The notes below the pieces were generated by a model. The model was not told the DNA's origin, made no database searches, and worked only from the letters and a program-made list of their open reading frames with translations. Below, piece after piece: positions 44,772 through 54,139 of a stretch of 64,000 bases of DNA. Each line of letters starts with the position of its first letter. Position 1 is the first letter of the stretch. The stretch comes from Streptomyces sp. NBC_00654 (GTDB taxonomy: Bacteria > Actinomycetota > Actinomycetes > Streptomycetales > Streptomycetaceae), in the NCBI RefSeq assembly GCF_026341775.1, contig NZ_JAPEOB010000002.1, forward strand, positions 62,001 to 126,000, in the 5' to 3' direction. Position numbers and translations under genes: made by a program.

Positions 44772-44989
44772 ACAGCACAACGCCCGGCGCGGTCATACGC
44801 CTCTGCCAACCGGTCACCGGGCGGGGCCGGGTGGGCCACCCTGGCAGTCAGCCGGAGTACAGCTCGAACAGGCAACCGCAGTACACATGGGCACCTGCTC
44901 TTGCCTCGGGGCCGCGTTCCCACAGGTCTCCGGAGCCGCCGGCGCGGTGAATGCGCGGTTCATCGCGACGGGCCGGACGCGACGCCACA

Positions 44990-45194
44990 AGGCCCAGATC
45001 AGCGGACTCTTGCCTCAATGGCAAGTCACCGGACGGCGCTCCGGCCCAACCCGGACGGGACCACGAAGGTCGCCCGCGTCATCGTGCCGGTCTTCCTGCG
45101 CCCCGGCGAAGTCCCCACCGACACGATCGCCTCCGCCTCGTACGCACCCCTCGTAGCCTTCCTCCAGGCGCTCCGATCTCCCGCGGCCCGGTGA
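44990..45194 (+). pseudogene. Helicase-associated protein, internal fragment
   Basis: The frame NPDGTTKVARVIVPVFLRPG then EVPTDTIASASYAPLVAFLQ and ALRS matches the part of the large Streptomyces DEAD-box/HA proteins just behind the helicase core. It then stops. Together with 4540-4767 and 42414-42521 it shows that three different parts of this family are scattered here. Confidence 0.6.
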
Positions 45195-45261
45195 ACCGAC
45201 GACCGCGGCCTCTGCCGTGTCCGCATGTCTCACCTTCTCCCAGCCACGGGATGGGGTGGTC

Positions 45262-45381
45262 GTGATGGCCATCGTCGTCACAGCGGTCGCCGCCCTCGCG
45301 GCCAGCTATGCCCTCGGGCGGCTGCGCCCGTGGCAGAGGGCGGGCGCGTGCGGCCGCGCCCCGCCGCTCATGCTGTCGTAG
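45262..45381 (+). pseudogene. Membrane-anchor start of a hypothetical protein, copy 2
   Basis: The frame VVVMAIVVTAVAALAASYAL then GRLRPWQRAGA is the same N-terminal membrane segment as at 43198, with the GRLRPWQR motif kept. It ends after 40 residues. Confidence 0.5.
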
Positions 45382-45419
45382 GAGGCTCGTGCAAATCGGC
45401 TACCAAAACTCGGGTTGGC

Positions 45420-46643
45420 TCATGCGTTGGCCGCCTCGACGCGGACGGCTCGGGCGCGGACCACGAAGGGCCGGGAGAAGACAGTGATGGCGACGGAGAT
45501 TGCGGCCACAGCAGTGATGGCCGTGCCGGGGTTGAAGTGCTGGGCAACGCCGCCGGCGATCGCGGCTCCGATACCCTGCCACGTCATCCGGCCGGCGGAC
45601 TCAACCCCCTGGACCTGGCCACGGACCGGATCGGGGGTCAACTCCAGAAGCTGCTCCTGGAGCGGCAGGGTGGCTGCGAACCCGGCACTGGCGATGAACA
45701 CCGCGGCTGTCGCCACCAGCACAGGCGGGTGGATGGCGAACAGCAGGTAAGGGATGGCGAGCAGCAGTCGCAGGGCGAATGCATAGCGGCGTCGCTGCTC
45801 GGCGGTGAGCAGTCGCCCGACCGTCAGGTCACCGAGGAGCATGCCTGCCGATCCGGCCGCCAGGAAGGCGCCGGCGTGATGGGGGGCGTAGGAGATGAAC
45901 AGGGCCTCGCAGCCGACGATCAGGCCGTTGGGGACCCACAGGTTCAGCAGCAGCGAGCGTTGGCCGGAGTGGGAGAAGAGCGCGATGTTCGTTGTCCAGG
46001 TCTGGCGCAGTCCGGGGCGACGGGTCAGGCGGATCGAGCGTTCCCGGACCGTCACCGCCACGATGATCAACCCGACGGCGGTCAGGGCCGTCGCGACGGC
46101 GAAGACCTCTTGCGGGCTCAGGTACCGCAGAAGTACGGCGCCGATGGCGTAGCCGAGGATGGCCATGCCGCCCGAGGTGATGTTCATCAGCGAACGTGCC
46201 AGGGCATACGTGGAGTTCGGCACCACCTCGGCGAGCAGCCCCATCCGCGTTCCGGTTCCCAGGGACTGGAAGAACCCCAGCACAAGGAGCAGGCCGAACC
46301 GGGCCACGAGCGGCAGTTCCGGAACCGCCTGTGCGGCAGTGCCTACGAGCGAGACGCACTGAAGCGCGACGAGGGTTCGGCGAGGCCGGTTTCCGTCCGC
46401 GACCGACATCAGCGTCAGCGCACCGAGCACCATCGCGAACGTGGCGCCGTACATGCTCACGGCTGTCAGAAGCGGGGACTTGGTCTGATGGTTGACCAGC
46501 GTACCGAGGGCGAACCCCGACAAGGTGCTCGCGGCGACCGTCAGTGTGAAGCTGGCATACAACCCGGCGAACTCACGCTTGCGGAGCAGCCCACGGTAGC
46601 TGTTGATGGGAAGCGTGCTGGACGTAGATGTGTCAGAAGGCAT
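45420..46643 (-). CDS. MFS exporter controlled by a leader hairpin
   Basis: The 407-residue protein has 12 hydrophobic segments and the layout of MFS_3-type exporters (GLYASFTLTVAASTLSGFAL, SVADGNRPRRTLVALQCVSL, GVESAGRMTWQGIGAAIAGG). Macrolide and other drug exporters belong here; the substrate is unknown. The ATG at 46643 has GGAGG 8 bp upstream, but this site is inside the stem of a terminator-like hairpin (46651-46682) followed by six T. Expression is therefore probably controlled by attenuation. The same frame stays open further upstream, which I regard as chance. Confidence 0.88.
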   Translation of the reverse strand: MPSDTSTSSTLPINSYRGLLRKREFAGLYASFTLTVAASTLSGFALGTLVNHQTKSPLLTAVSMYGATFAMVLGALTLMSVADGNRPRRTLVALQCVSLVGTAAQAVPELPLVARFGLLLVLGFFQSLGTGTRMGLLAEVVPNSTYALARSLMNITSGGMAILGYAIGAVLLRYLSPQEVFAVATALTAVGLIIVAVTVRERSIRLTRRPGLRQTWTTNIALFSHSGQRSLLLNLWVPNGLIVGCEALFISYAPHHAGAFLAAGSAGMLLGDLTVGRLLTAEQRRRYAFALRLLLAIPYLLFAIHPPVLVATAAVFIASAGFAATLPLQEQLLELTPDPVRGQVQGVESAGRMTWQGIGAAIAGGVAQHFNPGTAITAVAAISVAITVFSRPFVVRARAVRVEAANA

Positions 46644-46644
46644 G

Positions 46645-46682
46645 AAAAAAGCCTCCGCGCGCACCCATTGGGCGCCGAAGGC
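46645..46682 (-). promoter_or_regulatory. Terminator-like hairpin covering the ribosome site of the MFS gene
   Basis: In the direction of transcription GCCTTCGGCGCCC, a 3-nt loop and GGGTGCGCGCGGAGGC form a stem of about 13 pairs with two bulges, followed at once by TTTTTT and C-ATG. The GGAGG ribosome site is wholly inside the 3' arm. An 11-codon frame starting ATGGGTGCGCGC inside the hairpin ends by overlapping the MFS start. A TAGAAT -10-like box lies at 46693-46698. Confidence 0.65.
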
Positions 46683-46699
46683 CAACGCGTCCATTCTAG

Positions 46700-47188
46700 C
46701 AGCCGGCCCAGTCCCGTCCGCGGCCCGCCATCTTCGGGCCGTTGGCGGCATGGACGCGGATGCGTACCGTCCACGGCAGCACCGCGGATTCACCGGTGGC
46801 TGTCGCCGGGGGCGGGCAAGCTGACGCGCTCGGCGGCCTGCGACCGTTGCGCGACCCGGACGCGGCCGGGCATGACGAGGAGTACGCGGGCTTGGCGTCC
46901 CCGCTTGGGCACGCGGGCGTTCTCCGAGGGTCACACCGCCGGGATCCGCCCGGTACCCCGGGCGCGCGCCTCGCCGCATGTTCCACTGCGCGAGCGGCCG
47001 CAGGGCGTCCACCAGCTCCTGCCCGTCGGGGGCCAGGTGGTAGCCGAAGATGCTCGCACTGGCGTGGATCTCGGGTCCGACACCTTCGTCTTCTGGTCGG
47101 CCGCCGATCCCGAGCGGCAGCTCGCGCTCTCCGCCGACGAGATCGTGCCCGCCGTGCGCGAGTGCGTCGATACCGAGAGGAGCGGGCG
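46700..47188. other. Possible tail of a lost gene
   Basis: A plus-strand frame ends LGSDTFVFWSAADPERQLAL and DEIVPAVRECVDTERSGR with an ATGA overlap onto the flavoprotein remnant, which suggests an operon. Its upstream part is not readable in one frame. A minus-strand piece (LAPDGQELVDALRPLAQWN) is the competing reading. Confidence 0.35.
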
Positions 47189-47890
47189 ATGACGAACTCC
47201 CTGGGCACCCTTCCGGTCGCATTGGCCGGGAAGCTGGTCTCGCCCGACGACCGGCGCTATCGGACGCTCCGGTCCACGTACACCACAGTGGCAGCCCGGC
47301 CGCCGTCGTCAGGCCGGAGTCCGCGGGCGAAGTTGCCGCAGCGCCGCGTCCCGCGTGGGAGACCGGGACTCCAAGTCGCGGTCCGCAGCGGCGGGCACGG
47401 TCTGTCCGGCAGCGGCACCAACGGCGGATTGCTCCTCTCGACCTGAGCGCGCTGCCCCGGGGCGAGGTCGTCGACCGCGACTCCCGCCTGGTCCGTGTCG
47501 AGGCGGGTGCCCGCTGGGCCCAGGTCGCCCAGGCGCTCGCCCCGCACGGTCTCGTCATCAGCTCGGCTGACCACGGGAACGTCGGCGTCGGCGGCATCGT
47601 CGCCACCGGAGGCGGCGTTGGCTGGCTGGTACGGCAGTACGGGCTCACCATCGACCACATCCGCGCTGTCGAGGTCGTCCTGCCCGACGGCACGTTCGTA
47701 CGCGCCGACGCCGAGACCGAGCCCGAGCTGCTCGGGGTGATGCGTGGGGGCTGGCGTGGGGCCCGGAATCGCGGTCGCCTTCGAGATCGAGGCCATGGAG
47801 CTGGGCAAGGTCGGCTACCGCCGCGGTCGCCTCGTGCACCACCGGGCCACTTCCTCCTCCCCCACGGGCGAGGTGGGGAGATTGGGGCAG
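47189..47890 (+). pseudogene. FAD-linked oxidoreductase (berberine-bridge type) with frameshifts
   Basis: The pieces TNSLGTLPVALAGKLVSPDD, RPESAGEVAAA, LDLSALPRGEVVDRDSRLV, VRVEAGARWAQVAQALAPHG, ADHGNVGVGGIVATGGGVGW and HIRAVEVVLPDGTFVRADAE belong to the FAD_binding_4 domain. At least three frame changes (near 47300, 47440, 47755) are needed, and the C-terminal half is absent. Confidence 0.8.
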
Positions 47891-48380
47891 TAGGCGGCGG
47901 CCGGCTGCCCGGCGCCGGCGGCGTACTGCCACCAGAAGCGGGCCCCGTCACCGGTCTCGGCCAGCTGCAGGACACAGGCCAGAAGCAGTGCACTGCGCGG
48001 CTCTGGCACCTGGTCGGTGACGAAGCCCGCCACGGCTGCGGCGAGGGTGTGGACGGCGAGTGTCTCGCACAGCGCGCGCAGGTCCGCGGCCGCCGCGTTC
48101 CACGGCGGTACGACCCCGTGGCCCACAGCTTCGGGACGAGGTGCGCGGGCTCCGTTCCACGATCTGGTCAGCGCCTGCCGCTCCTTCGCCACCGCATCCG
48201 CCGTATCGTCCCGGGCCTGCGGGCCGTCAGCTCTCCGACGACGAGCACTCGATCGTGCACAAGACCGTAGCGAGGGTGCGGGTCCGGTGACGTGTGGCGT
48301 TGGTGAAGGTCCACAGCAGTGTCGATGGCACGTTCGATGTCGGCGGCGATGCTGGGATCCGTGTTGTTCAGGTACCGCAC
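47820..48380 (-). pseudogene. Hypothetical helical protein, frameshifted
   Basis: The front reads MRYLNNTDPSIAADIERAID and HTSPDPHPRYGLVHDR; after a break near 48200 the frame shifts to ALTRSWNGARAPRPEAVGHG, LLACVLQLAETGDGARFWWQ and YAAGAGQPAAAYC. I recall full-length Streptomyces proteins with the ARFWWQYAAGAG motif; function unknown. Confidence 0.5.
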
Positions 48381-48632
48381 GGTCGCCGCGCCGGCTGGCG
48401 AGACGGCATGGGAGGTACAGGGATCGTCCGGAAGAGCTGTGGCACTCCGTAGATATGGCGGAGCATCTCCTCCACGACGAACTCGTTGACTGGTCGCTGC
48501 TCGCTGCGGTGTCTGTCAGCGGTCTCGTCGCCCCCGGCCCGTCGGTGCTGTCGCGGGCGAGCGGGGCACATCTCGGTGCGAGGGGTCGGCGGTGTGCTGT
48601 GGTGCCCCGCCAGGAGGCTGCCGACCGCTGGT

Positions 48633-49637
48633 TCACAGGCGGCGCGAACGTTCATCCTCGCTGCGGCCCAGCCAATGGGCGATGTCGGCGATGACGGCAG
48701 GGTCGACATGCTGAGGGGTGCCGTAGTCGGCGGGGGTGGATGGTCCTGCGCCGGGGAAGAACAGATGGTTGTCGGCTTCGTAGACACGGATATCGGCCTC
48801 CGGCCGGCCGGCCAGACCCTTCCGCCATCGGACCAGGTCGTCGGCGACGGTGACCTGGTAGTCACGTCCTCCCTGGAGAACGAGCATCGGCTTATTGAGT
48901 CCGGCCGCGATCGCGACCGGATCGTAGTCACGCAGTTCGAGCCAGTACGGCGCGGACAGGCCGAACGGCAGATCCGCTGCGGGCGTCGAGGGCGTGAGCT
49001 CCGCGCTGTCGACCAGGGCTGCCTGCCGCTGGAAGGTCTCGATGGCTGCGGACGGGACCTGGTCGGGAAGCACGGTGGCGAGGTAGCTGACGACTCGGAC
49101 AGCGGCATGGTGCATCGGCTGCGTGTCCCCGGCCATGATCACCAGCCCCGCCACAGTGGGTGCGGCGACGGCGACGGCGGGGGCGACCTTGCCTCCCATG
49201 CTGTGGCCGAGGACGAAGACCCTCTCGGGGTCCACCGAGCGGTGGCGACGGAGCAGGCCGACCGCGTCGACGGCGTGCGGCACGTATTCCTGTGTCATCG
49301 TCAGGTCCGACGCCGCGGCGACATCGCGGTGGGCGTATGTCGCCTTGTCGAAGCGCAGCACCGTCGTCCCGCGGCTGGCGAGCCCCCAGGCCAGGTCCTT
49401 GAGCGGTTTGTTCGGCCCGCTGGTCTCGTCGCGGTCGAAGGGGCCACCACCGGCGAGCAGCACCACGCCGGGGCCTGGAGCCTGCCCGCGGGGGACGCTC
49501 ACCGTGCCTGGCACGGCGAGTGGGCCGGTGCCGACGGTGACCTCGTGCTCTTCGAAGCGGTCGGGCTCGGCATAGGGCGGTGGCATCCAAGCGAGAGCTG
49601 AGCCGGTCATGGACTCTGTCGCAGTGCCGTCGGGCAT
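48633..49637 (-). CDS. Alpha/beta hydrolase, acyl esterase-like
   Basis: The 334-residue protein has the oxyanion-hole stretch GVVLLAGGGPFDRDETSGPN, the nucleophile elbow VFVLGHSMGG, Asp in VLQGGRDYQVT and the final His in YEADNHLFF. It belongs to the prolyl-oligopeptidase/acyl-esterase-like hydrolases. The start at 49637 is the best fit; upstream ATG 49676 lies inside the intergenic region. It is divergent from a winged-helix regulator gene 58 bp away, which probably controls it. Confidence 0.88.
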   Translation of the reverse strand: MPDGTATESMTGSALAWMPPPYAEPDRFEEHEVTVGTGPLAVPGTVSVPRGQAPGPGVVLLAGGGPFDRDETSGPNKPLKDLAWGLASRGTTVLRFDKATYAHRDVAAASDLTMTQEYVPHAVDAVGLLRRHRSVDPERVFVLGHSMGGKVAPAVAVAAPTVAGLVIMAGDTQPMHHAAVRVVSYLATVLPDQVPSAAIETFQRQAALVDSAELTPSTPAADLPFGLSAPYWLELRDYDPVAIAAGLNKPMLVLQGGRDYQVTVADDLVRWRKGLAGRPEADIRVYEADNHLFFPGAGPSTPADYGTPQHVDPAVIADIAHWLGRSEDERSRRL

Positions 49638-49695
49638 CCCATCACAACCTTTCTCAATAGATGCGAACGGTAACATGGCATGAGATCATTGCGGG

Positions 49696-50286
49696 ATGGA
49701 CGCTTTCGAACTCTTGGCCCACCCGGTGCGGTTGCGAGTGGTTCACGCGATGCGCGGCGGCAGGGAACTGACCACCGCCGACCTGTGCGACCGCATCCGG
49801 GACGTCTCGAAGGCCACGGTCTACCGGCACGTCGACCTGCTCGCAGCCGGCGGGGTCCTGGAAGTCGCCCTGGAGCGGCGCGTGCGCGGCGCGGTCGAGC
49901 GCCGCTACCGGCTGCGCCGCGACCACACGGGGATCAATACAGACACGGCCAATTCACTCTCGCTCGACGACCATCGCAGCGCATTCGCCGCCGCCCTGGC
50001 GGTCCTGACTGCCGAGTTCACCGCCTATCTCGACCGCGACACGGCCGACCCGGTAGCCGACCTGGTCGGCTACCGGCAGCATGCCGTCTGGCTCAGCCCC
50101 GGAGAACTGCGCGGGATGATCGACGGGATGCGGGAAGCGATCGCCCCTCACCTGGCCAACGAGCCATCGCCCGACCGCACGCAGTACCTGCTCAGCCCGA
50201 TCCTCTTCCCGGTCGAAGCACCGCCGTCCGGGACCAGCGCCGATAGCACCGCCACGGTCGGCCCGGGCCCGGGACCCGGCAGCTGA
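49696..50286 (+). CDS. ArsR-like winged-helix regulator
   Basis: The 196-residue protein begins with a winged helix: MDAFELLAHPVRLRVVHAMR, TTADLCDRIRDVSKATVYRH and VDLLAAGGVLEV. The rest is a helical ligand or dimer domain of the YdfL/HTH_20 type. There is no strong ribosome site; a TAACAT -10-like box 20 bp before the ATG suggests a leaderless or near-leaderless mRNA. It is divergent from the hydrolase gene and likely regulates both. Confidence 0.85.
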   Translation: MDAFELLAHPVRLRVVHAMRGGRELTTADLCDRIRDVSKATVYRHVDLLAAGGVLEVALERRVRGAVERRYRLRRDHTGINTDTANSLSLDDHRSAFAAALAVLTAEFTAYLDRDTADPVADLVGYRQHAVWLSPGELRGMIDGMREAIAPHLANEPSPDRTQYLLSPILFPVEAPPSGTSADSTATVGPGPGPGS

Positions 50287-50399
50287 ACAGATTCCACCGC
50301 TGTCCCCCTTGGCCGGTTCGCCCCGAGGTCCAACCCGCGTGTGCCTGCGGTTCGGTTCTTCCCCGACAGAGCCTTCCCGTGTTCCCCGCCAGCGGTCCA

Positions 50400-51062
50400 G
50401 GCGCCTTTTCACGACGTGAAAGCCGCGAACTCCGGGATCTCTGTTGACGACTTCGACATCGATTCCGAGCTGCGCGCCGTGCTCGACGAAGGACTTCTTG
50501 AAGCCGGTGTCTACCAGCTCTTGGCGATGGTCGGGTATGTCTTCTTGACCTGGTCGAGGAGGCGCATTCCCAGGCGTTTCCGGAAGGGCTCGCGGCGGTG
50601 ACGGTCACGACGAGGATCAGGCCGATCGTGTCGGCGAGGATGCCCCGCTTCCGGCCCGCAGCCTTCGTCGCGGCGTCCGTTCCTGACTGGCTACAGGCAC
50701 GTTGGTGGAGGTCTCCACTTTCTGGGTGTCGATGACAGAGCCTTTGGGTTCGGCTTGCGCCCCTCCTTCAAGCGGGCCAGTGCCGTCAGGTCGTAATTGA
50801 GCTGGTCGAAGATTCCCTCGTCGCGCCAGGCGGCGCGGTAGGCGCAGTAGGCGCAGACGATGCCGTGGTTCGGGAAGCCGTACGGGAGGTATTTCCAGGG
50901 GATTCCAGTGCGGTTCATGTAGAGAATCGCGTTGAATACGCCGCAGAGGTCGACTTTGACCGGCCGGCCGGTGGGCCTGCGGTCGAGCCGGGCTTTTCTC
51001 CATGCCGTCAGGGTCGGCTCGATCACCAGTCCCGAGATCCGGTGCATCCGGCTCTCCGTTCG
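50400..51062 (-). pseudogene. IS5-family transposase remnant (third subgroup)
   Basis: From MHRISGLVIEPTLTAWRKAR the frame runs through VFNAILYMNRTGIPWKYLPY and GFPNHGIVCAYCAYRAAWRD. After RKPNPK it shifts (GSVIDTQKVETSTNVPVASQ) and shifts again (ILADTIGLILVVTVTAAS, MRLLDQVKKTYPTIAKSW). The last catalytic Glu region is missing. Confidence 0.8.
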
Positions 51063-51505
51063 TTTCTGGATGTCCGGCCCACCCCTGAATACGGCCGTGT
51101 CATCAACTTTCGCGGACGGCGGGCGAACCCACCCCGCACTGGTGAGAACAGCAGCTGCGCGGTCAGCCACACCTGGGGCGAGCGGGACCAGTGCTCGGTC
51201 CACCAGCGGGGCGCCGTGACGGCGGGCCTGCGTCGCCCGCCGTCACACTGGCTGAGAGGAGTGTCAGGCACTCACACGGGCAGAGGATCGCTTGGCCTCA
51301 GTCTTCGGCAACGGGTGGAAGACGAGCCACGGTGACTTGTATGTACCGAAGGAGAGCGGTCCGACCGTCTTCCCATGTCGGGGTGGAACGCGAAGCACTC
51401 TGATTCGGTGCTCGTGAGGTAGATCTTGTTCGCGCCGGGTACGGCGGTGGCGTACCGCCCTCCGAGTACTCAATGTGGTAGCTGCGGTCGACGCTGTCTT
51501 CCTTA

Positions 51506-52391
51506 CTGATCGTTTCAGAATGCGGTTCGGAGTCGTCTCAAGCAGATGATGCTGCAGGCGAGTTGGAGCAGACCGAGATGTAGGTCGGCGCGTATCTCGT
51601 AGCGGATCCGAAGGCGTTTGAACTGGTGCAGCCAGGCGAAGGTCCGCTCGACGACCCAGCGGGTCCTGCCCAGGCCGGAGCCGTGCGGTGTGCCGCGACG
51701 GGCGATCTTCGGTGTGATCCCACGAGCCCGGACGAGACGGCGGTACTTGTCGTATTCGTAGCCACGGTCGGCGAACAGTCGCCGGGGCCGGTGGCGGGCC
51801 GGCCGCGCAGGCCGCGGATGTGCGGTATGGCGTCCAGAAGTGGCATGAGCTGGGTGACGTCGTGGCGGTTGCCGCTGGTCAGAGCAACGGCGAGCGGGGT
51901 TCCGTGCCGGTCGACGATGATGTGGTGTTTGCTGCCGGGGCGTGCGCGGTCGACCGGCGAAGGTCCGGTGTGAGCCCCCCCTTGAGGGCCCTGACGTGCG
52001 AGCCGTCGATCGCAGCGTCGTCCATCTCCAGCAGGCCCTCTTTACGCAGTTCTGCCAGCAGGACTTCGTGGAGGCGGGGCCAGACTCCGGCTTCGGTCCA
52101 GTCCCGCAGACGCCGCCAGGCCGTCACCCCACTGCAGCCCACCTGCTCCGCAGGGACGTCCCGCCAGCTCACACTTTTGCGCAGCACGTAAACGATGCCC
52201 CGCAGAGCAGCACGGTCATCGGCCGGCAGCCGCCCGGGATACCGGTGCCGCCGAGGCGGACGAGGAGGCAGCAGCGGGGCTATGCGTTCCCACAGGTCAT
52301 CGGGCACGAGATCAGCAGACACCCGGCAGATCCTGCCGACACAACACCCAACTGCCAAGCCAACACACCGATCTCATTCTGAAATGATCAG
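51506..52391 (-). mobile_element. IS5-family (IS427-like) insertion, 886 bp
   Basis: The ends CTGATCGTTTCAGAATG (left) and CTGATCATTTCAGAATG (right, inverted) match in 16 of 17 bases. TTA flanks both ends (51503-51505 and 52392-52394), a proper 3-bp target duplication. Removing the element restores a reading frame, so the insertion is young. The same left end with TTA appears again at 58300. Confidence 0.9.
51515..52322 (-). CDS. IS5 transposase, OrfA/OrfB with -1 frameshift site
   Basis: OrfA (VSADLVPDDLWERIAPLLPP to VRALKGG) and OrfB (AHTGPSPVDRARPGSKHHII, then RHDVTQLMPLLDAIPHIRGL) overlap in the -1 frame at a run of seven G behind CTCAA (about 51974-51980). Such runs drive programmed -1 frameshifting in this IS group. 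A further one-base loss near 51793 separates OrfB from its tail (LFADRGYEYDKYRRLVRARG, VVERTFAWLHQFKRLRIRYE). So this copy is probably inactive, unless that is a sequencing error. Confidence 0.8.
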
Positions 52392-52484
52392 TTAGTGTCC
52401 AGCTTCTTCATGCTGTCCCCGGCGAACGCGGCGCCGCCGGGGACGTCTGCGCAGGATCCACCGCCCGGGCGTGGGGGTGGCTTG

Positions 52485-53363
52485 TTACGCGGATGCTGCT
52501 TGAGCCAAGTCGGCCAGCAGCTCTGCGAAGAGGTGCGGGCGGCTGAAGTATCCGGTGTGGGAAGTGGCCAGCGTCCGGACGTCGAAGGGGTTGTCCGGCG
52601 TCAGTACGTCTGCCTTGCGGATCATGTAGTCCTGTACAGCCGGGGGGATGCTCAGGTCTTTGGAGAGGCGTACGTAGGTGTGCGGAATCCTTCCCCATTG
52701 CGCATGCCGGGCCACCGCGCCCTTCTCCAGTACCGCGTAATTCTCGTCCGGGTCCATGGAGTCCAGCAGCATCCGGAACTGGTGGTCGGTGGAGTCCGCC
52801 ATGACGGCGGCCTTGAGCTGCGCGAACAGTACGGGGTCGGTGTGCGCGGCACGCCAGTTCAGCCGTGCTATGCCCTGGTTCCCTGTGTCCGGGACGGTGA
52901 TCCGGGCGGCTGCGGCGTCCAGCAGGTTGTCGTCGAGGACGTCCCACTCCTCGGCAACCATCGCTGGGTCGCTGAGGCAGACCGCGGAGAGGTAGACGAC
53001 GCGGTCGAGGAGTTCGGGCACGGCGTTCGCGACGGCGGTGACGGTCAGGCCGCCGAAGCTGTGGCCCGCCAGGATCACGGGCCCCGAGGGGGCGAGCCGG
53101 TGCAGGGCGTCCACCACGTGCCGCACGTTGTCCCGCAAGGTGACGCCACGTATCGGAGAGGGGGCGGTGGCCAGTGCCGCCAGGTCCTGAGGCTGCCGGT
53201 AGTAGGCGGCCGGGTGGTCGGCACGGTCGCCATGACCGGGCAGGTCGACGGCGTACGAGCGGTACCCGAGCAGGGCCAGCTCGTTTTGCAACGGCCCCCA
53301 GGCCCGGGCGTTGCTGGACCCACCGGGAACGAACACGAAGGTGGGGCGTGAGGTGGTACGCAT
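52485..53363 (-). CDS. Alpha/beta hydrolase
   Basis: The 292-residue protein is a classical alpha/beta hydrolase: FVFVPGGSSNARAW (oxyanion region), AVDLPGHGDRADHP, the elbow VILAGHSFGG with Ser nucleophile, Asp near NPFDVRTLATSHTGYF and His in that same loop. No signal peptide. The ATG follows GAGGAAACCTTC. Family includes esterases and haloperoxidase-like enzymes; substrate unknown. Confidence 0.9.
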   Translation of the reverse strand: MRTTSRPTFVFVPGGSSNARAWGPLQNELALLGYRSYAVDLPGHGDRADHPAAYYRQPQDLAALATAPSPIRGVTLRDNVRHVVDALHRLAPSGPVILAGHSFGGLTVTAVANAVPELLDRVVYLSAVCLSDPAMVAEEWDVLDDNLLDAAAARITVPDTGNQGIARLNWRAAHTDPVLFAQLKAAVMADSTDHQFRMLLDSMDPDENYAVLEKGAVARHAQWGRIPHTYVRLSKDLSIPPAVQDYMIRKADVLTPDNPFDVRTLATSHTGYFSRPHLFAELLADLAQAASA

Positions 53364-53512
53364 GAAGGTTTCCTCGTCATCCTGAGGCGAACGGTGAACA
53401 GTGCACGGATGACCAGGTGCCGACAGAACGCTCAGGTCAGCACCGAGTCAGGGACACCGAACGGATGCGCAGGGAATGCCAGTTGCACAGGAGCGAGTAC
53501 ATGATCGAGACC

Positions 53513-53755
53513 TTATGCCCCGCCCGGCACACCCGCCACCGAATTGCCTGCCGCCCGTGAGCGGCCGCAGCACTCCAGCCCCTGGGCAACGTAGCCGGGA
53601 TCCGCCCACGGGGCGCCGCCCAGGGGGCCGAACTCCTCGGGCATCACGGCGCAGATGCCCGGGATGTCCTCGTGAAGGACGTCCCGGACGAGGAAGGAGC
53701 CACCGGTGGCTGGGCGGCTGGCCTTGTCCTGATCCCGATGTTCCACGAGCTGCAT
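53513..53755 (-). CDS. Small hypothetical protein, possibly truncated
   Basis: The 80-residue frame starts MQLVEHRDQDKASRPATGGS and contains FLVRDVLHEDIPGICAVMPE and EFGPLGGAPWADPGYVAQGL. The composition is convincing but no family is known to me, and the ribosome site AAGGG is too near the ATG. It may be part of a larger lost gene. Confidence 0.4.
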   Translation of the reverse strand: MQLVEHRDQDKASRPATGGSFLVRDVLHEDIPGICAVMPEEFGPLGGAPWADPGYVAQGLECCGRSRAAGNSVAGVPGGA

Positions 53756-54139
53756 CCCTTGCGTTGCGCCGACGCAGCGCCGCCGGAGTGAGGACCGCGA
53801 CCCTTCTACCGCAGGGGGCGCCCCCTCGCCTGCGCAGGGACGGGGAACACCGGGCTCGACTTGGTGACGCATCCACGACCCCATACCGAGGGGCGTACGC
53901 CCACGCCCGATCACGACCATGCGCCCAACAGCCCGCCGCCGCCCTCGAAGCCGAAGGTCAGGGTCTCCGGCAGCCAATGGCGCAGGCTCTTGGACCAGGA
54001 CGTCCGCGATGTCGGAACACCACCGTACCCAGACGCAGAACGGGTTGGTCAGCTACGGAAGGCGCCCGCCTTCGGCCCGGGCTTGATCACCAGCGCGTTC
54101 AGGTGGGCCGGACCACTTCCAGCCAGCCGTCTCCGCTGG
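53756..54139. other. No recognisable gene
   Basis: Open frames here are Pro/Arg-rich, without ribosome sites. The right edge joins the IS110 remnant. Confidence 0.3.

Larger units (their letters stand above)
51264..52411 (-). pseudogene. Small hypothetical gene split by an IS5 insertion
   Basis: The gene begins MKKLDT at ATG 52411, behind CGGGGAC, and is cut by the IS (51506-52391). When the IS and one TTA are removed the frame continues exactly: KLDTKEDSVDRSYHIEYSEG, GRYATAVPGANKIYLTSTES and ECFAFHPDMG. A second break near 51374 (three G where four are needed) separates KTVGPLSFGTYKSPWLVFHP from the front. I do not recognise the family. Confidence 0.65.

Noticed and set aside
45225..47192. 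A 655-codon plus-strand frame
   Set aside because: It is antisense to the MFS exporter. Only its last 45 codons look like protein, and those are noted separately.
46644..47993. Upstream extension of the MFS frame to 857 codons
   Set aside because: The extension is Arg/Pro/Ser-rich, and the proper start with GGAGG at 46643 matches the family. The extension is the shadow of the flavoprotein remnant.
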